Part shown: positions 1-5,229 of the stretch, piece after piece
How positions within the stretch are numbered: position 1 is the stretch's first letter
Layout of the letters: each line of letters begins with the position of its first letter
Assembly (NCBI GenBank): GCA_964521025.1
Contig: CAZFPK010000086.1
Span: 1 to 9,395 of the forward strand
Length of the DNA stretch: 9,395 nt
Direction: 5' to 3'
From: DRTC01 sp964521025
GTDB taxonomy: Bacteria > Cloacimonadota > Cloacimonadia > Cloacimonadales > TCS61
Notes under the pieces: model-generated
What the model saw: the letters and a program-made list of their open reading frames with translations, nothing else
What the model was told of the DNA's origin: nothing
Database searches by the model: none
Translations under genes and position numbers: made by a program

Positions 1-40
1 AGCTTAATTTTCACGACAACTTGTTGGTAAGTTTGGTTTT

Positions 41-306
41 TTAAGTGACTAAATTATGATTTTTGGAATAAAGCTTTATTAATTCGATAAACTTCTCAGA
101 TATTGATTCATCAATCTGTTTTAGTTCATACTGTTTTAGAAACATGCTATTTTTTTTAGTTCATTTTTATCTTTTGAACCTTGTAGTAATTCCATATAAA
201 CGATAGGACTTATAACAACTTTCAGAGATTTAATATATTCTAGTAAATTTTTATCTCATCTGAAAATATCAATAAAAATACTAGAATCAACTAAAATCTT
301 TTCCAT
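41..306 (-). pseudogene. Decayed PIN-domain (VapC-type) toxin
   Basis: The reading starts at ATG 306-304, overlapping the end of the antitoxin remnant, with MEKILVDSSIFIDIFR. The early Asp (residue 7) in a VDSS context and a later VYMELLQG segment with its Glu are the first two acidic metal ligands of PIN ribonucleases. A TGA at 258-256 interrupts the reading where Gly is usual (FR-G-DK). After ELKK the frame slips by one base in an eight-A run (+ strand T-run 150-157); the other frame then continues FLKQYELKQIDESISEKF and LIKLYSKNHNL. Just where the family has its PDALIA-like segment with the third Asp, the reading becomes VT and stops (TAA 43-41). Two in-frame or frame lesions plus loss of the last catalytic region make it non-functional as read. 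Sequencing error could explain a single lesion but hardly all of them. Confidence 0.75.
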
Positions 307-533
307 AAATTTTTTTGCCAATCTCTTTGAATTTCTTTAGTCGATGAATCTGTATCAAATCCATCTTTCCAAATACCAACAATATCATTAAATTCTGTTT
401 TTTAACTAAAACTTGAATACCAATTTTCATCAATTTCTTTAAGAATTTGAGTTTTAGGTTTATTCAGAATTCTCTCATTTTCGCTAAGTTTTTGAAATAT
501 ATTATCTATAATTTTAATAGAAATATTATACAT
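291..533 (-). pseudogene. Decayed VapB-type antitoxin with internal stop
   Basis: ATG 533-531 is preceded by an AAGGA ribosome-binding site, so the start is intact. The frame reads MYNISIKIIDNIFQKLSENE and on for 43 codons, then meets TAA at 404-402. Beyond it the same frame stays open for 36 more codons, including FNDIVGIWKDGF and WQKNLWKRF, to a TAG at 293-291 that overlaps the PIN start. An acidic IWKD stretch and a W/K/R-rich end just before an overlapping PIN gene are typical of small antitoxins paired with VapC toxins. The length without the stop (80 residues) is normal, which points to one nonsense mutation in a formerly intact gene. Antitoxin identity rests on context and tail, so the exact family is uncertain. 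Confidence 0.65.
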
Positions 534-628
534 TTAAATTCCTTCAAATTATAAATTTTCAGATATTTTTTCTAAAGTATCTATATTTGTAAAGATTGAT
601 AACTCTATATTGATTTTGAATTAAAACT

Positions 629-1078
629 CTACCAATGACTCCAATTCCTGTTCATTGAATTATATCCTCCGTATTGTCGAAATTCAAACATGATATGCAT
701 ATTTTCCGAAGGACGGAAAGATAGTTGGAATTCAGGTATTACTTTTGTCATATTATCTCTATTTCCTTCAAATTCTATTCCTTTTGTAAATGTTACAGAA
801 CCATTATTTACAAAATTCAGGTTCAATTTCAAATCCAATTTTGGATTTAGCCTGTAATTCAGATGATTGGTGTACATCGATTGGTAAAAACCTTTGTTAT
901 CGGAGGAAATTCCACTCATAAAAGAGACGGAATGATGCATATCGATTTTATTCAAATCCAGAAAAGAAAATGTATTTCTTAAAGAAGGCATTTGGAAATC
1001 TGGTGTAAATGAACCGGTTTGAGCTATCATCAAGAGCGAGTTTATTATTATTAATGATACGGCTATTATTTTTTTCAT
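629..1078 (-). CDS. Short exported beta-rich protein, possibly outer membrane
   Basis: I do not recognise a named family. The chosen start is ATG 1078 because AAGGAAG lies 7 nt upstream and because it gives a classic signal peptide: MKK, then a hydrophobic run IIAVSLIIINSLLMI and a likely cleavage after AQ near residue 20. An in-frame ATG 39 nt upstream would put 13 charged residues before the signal and is less likely. The mature part (about 129 residues) alternates polar and hydrophobic residues in stretches such as LDLKLNLNFV, SVTFTKGIEFEG and IMFEFRQYGG. That suggests beta strands of a periplasmic or outer-membrane barrel-like protein. It ends in Trp; a terminal aromatic residue fits an outer-membrane assembly signal but is weak evidence. 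At 149 residues it may be a small barrel or the front part of a larger one. It stands alone, 207 nt downstream of the activator gene. Confidence 0.7.
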   Translation of the reverse strand: MKKIIAVSLIIINSLLMIAQTGSFTPDFQMPSLRNTFSFLDLNKIDMHHSVSFMSGISSDNKGFYQSMYTNHLNYRLNPKLDLKLNLNFVNNGSVTFTKGIEFEGNRDNMTKVIPEFQLSFRPSENMHIMFEFRQYGGYNSMNRNWSHW

Positions 1079-1285
1079 AATTTCACTTCCTTTTTTATAA
1101 GGACGACTTCTAAACAACCTTGATTATTTGTCAAATAAGTTTTTAGATTTTATTTCTTCTTCTGTACTTTAGTTAAAATAATTTTATAGTCGATTTTCAA
1201 GAATCATACTGATTTGTTCTTATTTCTCTCTAATCTCATTTTATTCTAACGATTTCATTGTCAAATTTATATTGGAAATAATTTA

Positions 1286-2713
1286 TCACATATTTTGCAC
1301 CTTACTCAACATCGTTTTGTAATCGATATTCAGGAAACGAGCGGTTTTGCTTTTATTTCCTTTGAATTTTTCCAGAGCTTTTTGCACGATCTGTTGTTCG
1401 ATTTGTGCAGACCTTTCTTTGATGATCGCTTTCAGGTCGATTCCCTGATCATTTTCCAAATCGATATCAAAAGCATCAGAACTGTCAGCGTCAGTATTAT
1501 CAAAAGAGTCGATAAATTCAAAATGGTAGGGTTCGATAGTTTCATCGCAGATAACGATCGCTCTTTTAAGAGTGTTTTTAAGCTCGCGGACATTGCCCAG
1601 CCAATTGTTTTCATACATTTTTTTAAGAGCAGGATTGGAAATATTCTTCTTTTTGATCTTCAGTTTGGAACAGATTTCTTTGATAAATCTTTGAGTTAAA
1701 AAAGGAATGTCCTCTTTCCTGTTTCTTAAAGGAGGTATTTTTATGAGAAATTCATTCAGTCTGAAAAACAGGTCTTTCCTGAATGAACCGGCTTTTACCA
1801 TCTTTGTAATATCTTCATTGGATGCAGAAATTATCCTGATATCCAGTTTTTCTTTTTTTGTGGAACCAATTTTCTGAACTTCCTTTTCCTGTAGGACCCT
1901 CAGCAATTTTTTCTGCATTTCTGAGGATAGATTGGTGATCTCGTCTAAGAAAATCGTACTGTGATTTGCCTGTTGAAATGCACCCTCACGAGTTTCGGTC
2001 GCTCCGGTAAAAGAACCTTTTATGTATCCAAATAATTCGCTCTCGATCAAGGTTTCCGGAATAGCTCCGCAATCGACACTGATCAGAGGTTTGTTTTCTC
2101 TGTCACTGAAACTGTGTATGGCAGCAGCAATGATTTCTTTTCCGGTGCCGGTCTCTCCATAAATAATTATGGAGAAATCTGTTTTCGCCACATTCTCGAC
2201 TGCTTTATGAACTTCCTTGATTTGCGGACTGTCTCCCATAACATATTCAAGATATTCTCTTTTTTTTAGAGTGGATTTTAGTTGTTTGATTTCTTCTTTG
2301 CTGTGTTCTAATGCATTTTTGATTTTCTTGATTTCGGTCGTATCCTGGATAACAGTAACCATTCCTTGCAATTTGCCGTCTTTCACTAAATAATTCCAGG
2401 AAATAAGAACCGGAAAGGAAGTGCCGTTTCTGCGAATATTGAAACTCTCGACAGTTGTCGGTTTCTCGATTTCTTTATGAATGATTTTTTTATACTGTTC
2501 CAGACCTTTTTTCGGATCCTGGTCAGGAAGGATCATTGCCAGTGATTTTCCGATCAATTCCTGTTTGGAATAACCATTCATCTTGCTGTATGCATCATTT
2601 ACAAAAAGAATTTTGCCATGAACATCTACTACATTTATTCCGGCTTGAACCGTATTGAAGATGGTCTCGAATTGTTCGATCTGTTCTTCTAATTTTGGAT
2701 TTTTATTATGCAT
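1286..2713 (-). CDS. PAS-domain sigma-54 enhancer-binding activator
   Basis: This 475-residue protein is a transcription activator that remodels sigma-54 RNA polymerase using ATP. Residues about 15-130 form a PAS sensor domain (AGINVVDVHGKILFVNDAYS; later GMVTVIQDTTE), followed by a short helical linker to about 155. The AAA+ domain carries Walker A GETGTGKE (186-193), the sigma-54 contact loop GSFTGA (233-238, usually GAFTGA), Walker B IFLDE (254-258), a probable arginine-finger region FRKDLFFRL (311-319) and sensor II GNVREL (373-378). The C-terminal Fis-type helix-turn-helix spans about 437-473 (NKSKTARFLNIDY). There is no phosphoacceptor receiver domain, so the signal is probably sensed directly by the PAS domain as a ligand or redox input. 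A GGGGA ribosome-binding site lies about 7 nt before ATG 2713. It starts 33 nt after the toxin stop, so it may share the toxin-antitoxin transcript. I found no convincing -24/-12 promoter in the window, so its target is unknown. Confidence 0.95.
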   Translation of the reverse strand: MHNKNPKLEEQIEQFETIFNTVQAGINVVDVHGKILFVNDAYSKMNGYSKQELIGKSLAMILPDQDPKKGLEQYKKIIHKEIEKPTTVESFNIRRNGTSFPVLISWNYLVKDGKLQGMVTVIQDTTEIKKIKNALEHSKEEIKQLKSTLKKREYLEYVMGDSPQIKEVHKAVENVAKTDFSIIIYGETGTGKEIIAAAIHSFSDRENKPLISVDCGAIPETLIESELFGYIKGSFTGATETREGAFQQANHSTIFLDEITNLSSEMQKKLLRVLQEKEVQKIGSTKKEKLDIRIISASNEDITKMVKAGSFRKDLFFRLNEFLIKIPPLRNRKEDIPFLTQRFIKEICSKLKIKKKNISNPALKKMYENNWLGNVRELKNTLKRAIVICDETIEPYHFEFIDSFDNTDADSSDAFDIDLENDQGIDLKAIIKERSAQIEQQIVQKALEKFKGNKSKTARFLNIDYKTMLSKVQNM

Positions 2714-2746
2714 AAATTGTCCCCAAAAAATATATAATAATCTTGT

Positions 2747-3010
2747 TTACAAATATACTTCTTTTCTATGAGCAATTCGAATTATTAGTATTATCAATTG
2801 TTTCTTTTTTTTTCGGAAAATTATCCGATAATCACCAATTCTCAAACGGAAAGATTCTTTGAATTTACCTTTAAGTTTTTTGATATTATTTGCTAAATCA
2901 CCAGGATTTCGCCCAAGAATTTTAAGTTTATTAATGATCCTTTTCTGCCAGATAAATTCTATTTTTTTCAGATCATTTAAAGCATCTTCGAGTATGATTA
3001 CCTCATACAT
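2747..3010 (-). CDS. RelE/ParE-family toxin
   Basis: This 87-residue basic protein has the RelE/ParE fold signature: a short first strand (MYEVIIL), two helices rich in Lys and Ile, then FRLRIGDYRIIF (54-65) and the closing strand IRIAHRKEVY (77-86). Family members are mRNA-cleaving toxins on the ribosome (RelE branch) or gyrase poisons (ParE branch). The RLRIGDYRIIF and AHRKEVY motifs favour the RelE/YoeB-like side, but the branch cannot be settled by eye. ATG 3010 follows the antitoxin stop by one base (TGA-T-ATG), so translation is very likely coupled. The length is normal and no lesion is seen. Confidence 0.9.
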   Translation of the reverse strand: MYEVIILEDALNDLKKIEFIWQKRIINKLKILGRNPGDLANNIKKLKGKFKESFRLRIGDYRIIFRKKKKQLIILIIRIAHRKEVYL

Positions 3011-3011
3011 A

Positions 3012-3245
3012 TCAAAGACCTAATTCAGTTTCAACTTCTGCGAGAGTGTAGCTTTTAGTTTTCCCTTTTTCGTATTCTCTGTATCTTTTTTCAGCGATCT
3101 GTGTATCGATCTCATCAAAATAAAGAGATAAGGCTTTGGCGATTATTCTGCTCTTTTTATCGTTCAACTCTTTAGCTACAAGCGATAATTCATTCAGGAT
3201 TGATTCCGGTAAAGTGATGTTCAGTTTATGATGCTTTTCAAACAT
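3012..3245 (-). CDS. Ribbon-helix-helix antitoxin
   Basis: This 77-residue protein starts at ATG 3245 with GGAGG 6 nt upstream. Residues about 7-45 fit a ribbon-helix-helix fold: a strand KLNITLPESI, helix LNELSLVAKEL, a turn, and helix KSRIIAKALSLYFDEI. The fold dimerises and binds operator DNA through its beta strand. The charged tail (AEKRYREYEKGKTKSYTLAE, ending in LGL) is typical of the toxin-wrapping region of RelB/ParD-type antitoxins. It precedes the RelE/ParE toxin with a single base between stop and start, the usual antitoxin-first order. It probably represses its own promoter just upstream, where a TTGACA hexamer and an inverted repeat are seen. Confidence 0.88.
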   Translation of the reverse strand: MFEKHHKLNITLPESILNELSLVAKELNDKKSRIIAKALSLYFDEIDTQIAEKRYREYEKGKTKSYTLAEVETELGL

Positions 3246-3262
3246 AATCGTCCTCCGAAGTT

Positions 3263-3291
3263 ATAATCATTTTTATGCGTATTTTTGTCAA
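3263..3291 (-). promoter_or_regulatory. Candidate promoter of the toxin-antitoxin operon
   Basis: On the minus strand TTGACA (3291-3286) is followed after 17 nt by GATTAT (3268-3263), a good -35 and a fair -10. The predicted start falls about 11 nt before the antitoxin ATG, which would place GGAGG at the very 5' end of the RNA. That tight fit lowers confidence. Confidence 0.4.
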
Positions 3292-3319
3292 TATTTTTGT
3301 AGTTGTTAAGCTCAAGTAA

Positions 3320-3338
3320 ATCAATTTGCTAAATTGAT
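3320..3338. repeat. Perfect 8-bp inverted repeat, operator or weak terminator
   Basis: ATCAATTT-GCT-AAATTGAT is a perfect 8-bp inverted repeat. It lies about 30 nt upstream of the candidate -35 of the antitoxin gene and about 100 nt downstream of the cupin stop. It could be an antitoxin operator half-site pair or the end of the upstream operon. No strong T-run follows it on the minus strand, so a classical terminator is doubtful. Confidence 0.4.
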
Positions 3339-3379
3339 CAGAATCAAAGAAAATCGGAATCTTATCCTACATAGTAACA

Positions 3380-3395
3380 CGATTTTCCAAAATCG
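3380..3395. repeat. 7-bp inverted repeat downstream of the cupin gene
   Basis: CGATTTT-CC-AAAATCG is a perfect 7-bp inverted repeat with a 2-nt centre, 43 nt beyond the cupin stop. As DNA it could be a protein-binding palindrome. As RNA the loop is too tight unless the inner pair opens, and no T-run follows on the minus strand. Confidence 0.3.
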
Positions 3396-3437
3396 AGGAA
3401 ATTTGAACAAGATTTGAATCTTTTTTTACGAATTCCC

Positions 3438-3788
3438 TTAATCCAAAGTGATAAACAACGATTTCCTCGGTTTCCCTTTCACTGCTTTACTCTTATGACC
3501 TTGCCCTTCCGTGTCTTCGACCAGAATAATATCACCGGTCCTAAAAATTCTTTTCGTCCCGTCACTTATTTCAATTTCAACTTCACCATCGAGCATAACG
3601 ATATATTGTCTTTGCGGTGCATTATGCCAGTCATAATCATAATCTTCGGGTGTTTCCCTGATGATCATTCCGGTTGCTTTTATCTTCTCCGAAAGAAAAC
3701 CGATATTTCCGCTGTTATAGAGTTTTATTTCGATATCTTCGAATCTTGAATTTCCTTTATTATCAGTGAAAATTCTTGTTACTTTCAT
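3438..3788 (-). CDS. Small single-domain cupin protein
   Basis: This 116-residue protein has the beta-barrel pattern of small cupins. It begins MKVTRIFTDN, with a FEDIEIKL segment, then WHNAPQRQYIVMLDGEVEIE (54-73), a turn SDGTKRIFRTGDIILVEDTEG (76-96) and GHKSKA (97-102). His55 and His98 are the clearest candidate metal ligands; the usual HxH...E set is incomplete, so a metal-dependent enzyme activity is not assured. I chose ATG 3788 because MKVTRI begins the conserved fold; a TTG 18 nt upstream (3806) overlaps the previous stop and would add six residues. There is no strong ribosome-binding site at 3788, so translation is probably coupled to the upstream GNAT-like gene, whose stop is 14 nt away. 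Substrate unknown. Confidence 0.85.
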   Translation of the reverse strand: MKVTRIFTDNKGNSRFEDIEIKLYNSGNIGFLSEKIKATGMIIRETPEDYDYDWHNAPQRQYIVMLDGEVEIEISDGTKRIFRTGDIILVEDTEGQGHKSKAVKGKPRKSLFITLD

Positions 3789-3802
3789 AAAAGTTAGCGA
3801 AT

Positions 3803-4528
3803 TCAAACTTCCACTTTCTCCGGAAGGATCAATTTCTTATTTTTCTCTAATAATTCTTTAGGAATATCTGTATCCAATTTTGCTCCGATATAATCTTCCA
3901 GGTATTCTTTCACAACCGTATCCCAATATTCTCTGGTTACATAAAAAACTCTAGCACCGCCGAGTTCATGCTGGTATTCGGGCCAGGGATAAGATGGTTG
4001 AGCCATACCGATTCCCCATCTTTTCCAACCATTATAACTTTCATAAGTTGCCCAGAATTCTTTATTCTCCAGAATCTCGAAAGCGTAATAAGTTTTAATG
4101 TAATACATCACCGCTCCAATCCTTGCTCCTCTTCGGAAAGCCATCGAATGCAGTGAAATATTGATATCTTCGTCCATCAAACGACCATTGGCAAAACCAA
4201 CTAATTTTCCATCGATCAAACCGACGAAAGTATATGGATCTTTCAAACGATTGCGATACCAACCGAGAACTTCCGCATAAACTCTTGCTCCCACGATGTC
4301 ATAAAAATCATGATCAACATTTTTTACTTTATCAAGATAGGAAAGTAAAAGAGGTGCTTCTTCTTTTTTCAATTCTCTGACGACCATAGTTTCCCCGGTT
4401 TTCAGCTTGATGGAAACCGGTTTCCAGGGTTTCAAATGCATGGCAGGACCTGATAAGATCGGTTCGATCTCATCGACATTGAATATCACTTTATCTTGTG
4501 ATACTTTTTCGGGTGGATTTTTTCTCAT
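3803..4528 (-). CDS. GNAT-like acetyltransferase-fold protein
   Basis: This 241-residue protein is a real gene: it has an AGGAGA ribosome-binding site 8 nt before ATG 4528 and even codon use. After about 45 residues of N-terminal extension, residues 48-185 resemble the GNAT fold: VVRELKKEEAPLLLSYL (beta1-alpha1), FVGLIDGKLVGFANGRL (101-117, central strands), FRRGARIGAVM (131-141, resembling the acetyl-CoA pyrophosphate loop), and FWATYESYNGWKRWGIGMA (158-176), like the late strand and 'N..GW' segment of GNATs. The acceptor substrate is unknown. Trp- and Tyr-rich PSYPWPEYQHELGGARVFYVTREYW (178-202) may form a specific pocket. It is followed 14 nt later by the cupin gene, and the two probably act together. 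Their link to the upstream hydroxylase is only by position and is weakened by the intervening GxxExxY cassette. CDS certain; acetyltransferase role moderate. Confidence 0.7.
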   Translation of the reverse strand: MRKNPPEKVSQDKVIFNVDEIEPILSGPAMHLKPWKPVSIKLKTGETMVVRELKKEEAPLLLSYLDKVKNVDHDFYDIVGARVYAEVLGWYRNRLKDPYTFVGLIDGKLVGFANGRLMDEDINISLHSMAFRRGARIGAVMYYIKTYYAFEILENKEFWATYESYNGWKRWGIGMAQPSYPWPEYQHELGGARVFYVTREYWDTVVKEYLEDYIGAKLDTDIPKELLEKNKKLILPEKVEV

Positions 4529-4549
4529 TTTTAATTTCTCCTTTTTTTT

Positions 4550-4715
4550 ACGCTGATTTATTATGATGCTTATGATTTTTTATGACTTTTTTACGCTGAT
4601 TTATTATGATTGCTTATGATTTTTTATGACTTTTTTACGCTGATTTTATATGATTATTTATGATTATTATGATTGAGGATTTTGATTTTCATATTTTATC
4701 ATAATCAATCTGCGT
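4550..4715. repeat. Intergenic ACGCTGAT repeat element, left copy
   Basis: The + strand has ACGCTGAT at 4550, 4593 and 4637. Units 4550-4592 (43 bp) and 4593-4636 (44 bp) are near-identical tandem copies built of TTATGATT and TTTTTTATGAC pieces. A third, diverged copy begins at 4637. The element ends with ATCTGCGT (4708-4715), an inverted match (7 of 8) to ACGCTGAT, directly next to the TAG of the GxxExxY gene. The stretch 4631-4686 matches 5118-5173 at about 49 of 56 positions by hand alignment, without gaps. It supplies the spacer before the GNAT ribosome-binding site. Confidence 0.85.
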
Positions 4716-5105
4716 CTAATTCTTCTTCGAATAGACTCTTCTTTTGAATTTTAGTTTTTCGCCAAAATTAATTAGTAATCCGACTTCTATTCCGGTAGCT
4801 TTCAGATAATTTACTAATTGAACTTCATGAACCGGATTGATTTCTTTCACTGCTTTCAACTCGATTATGACTTTATCATCGACAATAATATCTGCGATGA
4901 AGTCACCAACCATCTCACCTTCAAAATATACTTTTATCGGATATTGGGATTTGACACTAAAATTTTTCTTTTTCAATCTGACAACTAAAGCATTCTCATA
5001 AACTTTTTCTACGAATCCCGTACCGAGATGATTATATACATAATACGCTTCTTTGATTATTTCCTGTGTCAAATCTGAATGTTTATAGTTTTCCGAATTT
5101 ATCAT
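4716..5105 (-). CDS. GxxExxY family protein, PD-(D/E)XK nuclease-like
   Basis: This 129-residue protein carries the family signature G30-x-x-E33-x-x-Y36 (GFVEKVYENAL) after an N-terminal helix, TQEIIKEAYYVYNHLG. The core GDFIADIIVDDKVIIELKAV has Asp72, Glu82 and Lys84 spaced like the catalytic D...ExK of PD-(D/E)XK nucleases, followed by VQLVNYLKAT and EVGLLINFG. The length is normal for the family. AGGAGG lies 6 nt before ATG 5105. Its cellular role is not established; genes of this family occur sporadically and often beside short repeats. Here it sits between the hydroxylase catalytic gene and the GNAT gene, with related repeat copies on both sides. This suggests an inserted cassette rather than a metabolic partner. 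Family assignment is firm; nuclease activity is inferred from the motif. Confidence 0.93.
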   Translation of the reverse strand: MINSENYKHSDLTQEIIKEAYYVYNHLGTGFVEKVYENALVVRLKKKNFSVKSQYPIKVYFEGEMVGDFIADIIVDDKVIIELKAVKEINPVHEVQLVNYLKATGIEVGLLINFGEKLKFKRRVYSKKN

Positions 5106-5123
5106 TTTCTACCTCCTTTTTTT

Positions 5124-5229
5124 ACGCTGATCTGTTATGATTGTTTATGATTATTATGATGAAAGATTTTGATTTTTTAAAAAATATTCTTTTCATTTTT
5201 TATCATAAAAAATCAGCGAAAATCAGCGT
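5124..5229. repeat. Intergenic ACGCTGAT element with terminal inverted repeats, right copy
   Basis: This 106-bp spacer starts with ACGCTGAT (5124-5131) and ends with its perfect inverted copy ATCAGCGT (5222-5229). A second ATCAGCG (5212-5218) lies 10 nt before the end. The end directly abuts the TAG of the molybdopterin subunit gene, just as the left copy abuts the TAG of the GxxExxY gene; both genes end AAT-TAG-ACGC. The inside is rich in TTATGATT. It looks like a MITE- or REP-like element. The downstream ribosome-binding site lies just outside it. Confidence 0.85.

Noticed and set aside
256..258. In-frame TGA where the PIN toxin usually has Gly, hinting at TGA read as Gly
   Set aside because: Several intact genes here end in TGA at the expected length (antitoxin, GNAT, Fe-S subunit, activator), and the same locus has a TAA and a frameshift. 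Simple decay explains it.
549..620. 23-codon open stretch on the minus strand ending SIFTNIDTLEKISENL
   Set aside because: It has no start codon, no ribosome-binding site and is closed by a stop upstream; too short to support as a gene remnant.
1295..1699. Open frame on the plus strand inside the activator gene
   Set aside because: It is antisense to a well-supported sigma-54 activator, has no ribosome-binding site and its protein has no recognisable motif.
3410..3429. Plus-strand hairpin AAGAT-TTGA-ATCTT followed by a T-run, like a terminator
   Set aside because: The stem is only 5 AT-rich pairs and no plus-strand gene precedes it; on the minus strand the T-run is absent.
3414..3749. Plus-strand open frame across the cupin gene
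   Set aside because: Antisense shadow of the cupin coding sequence, with no domain signature.
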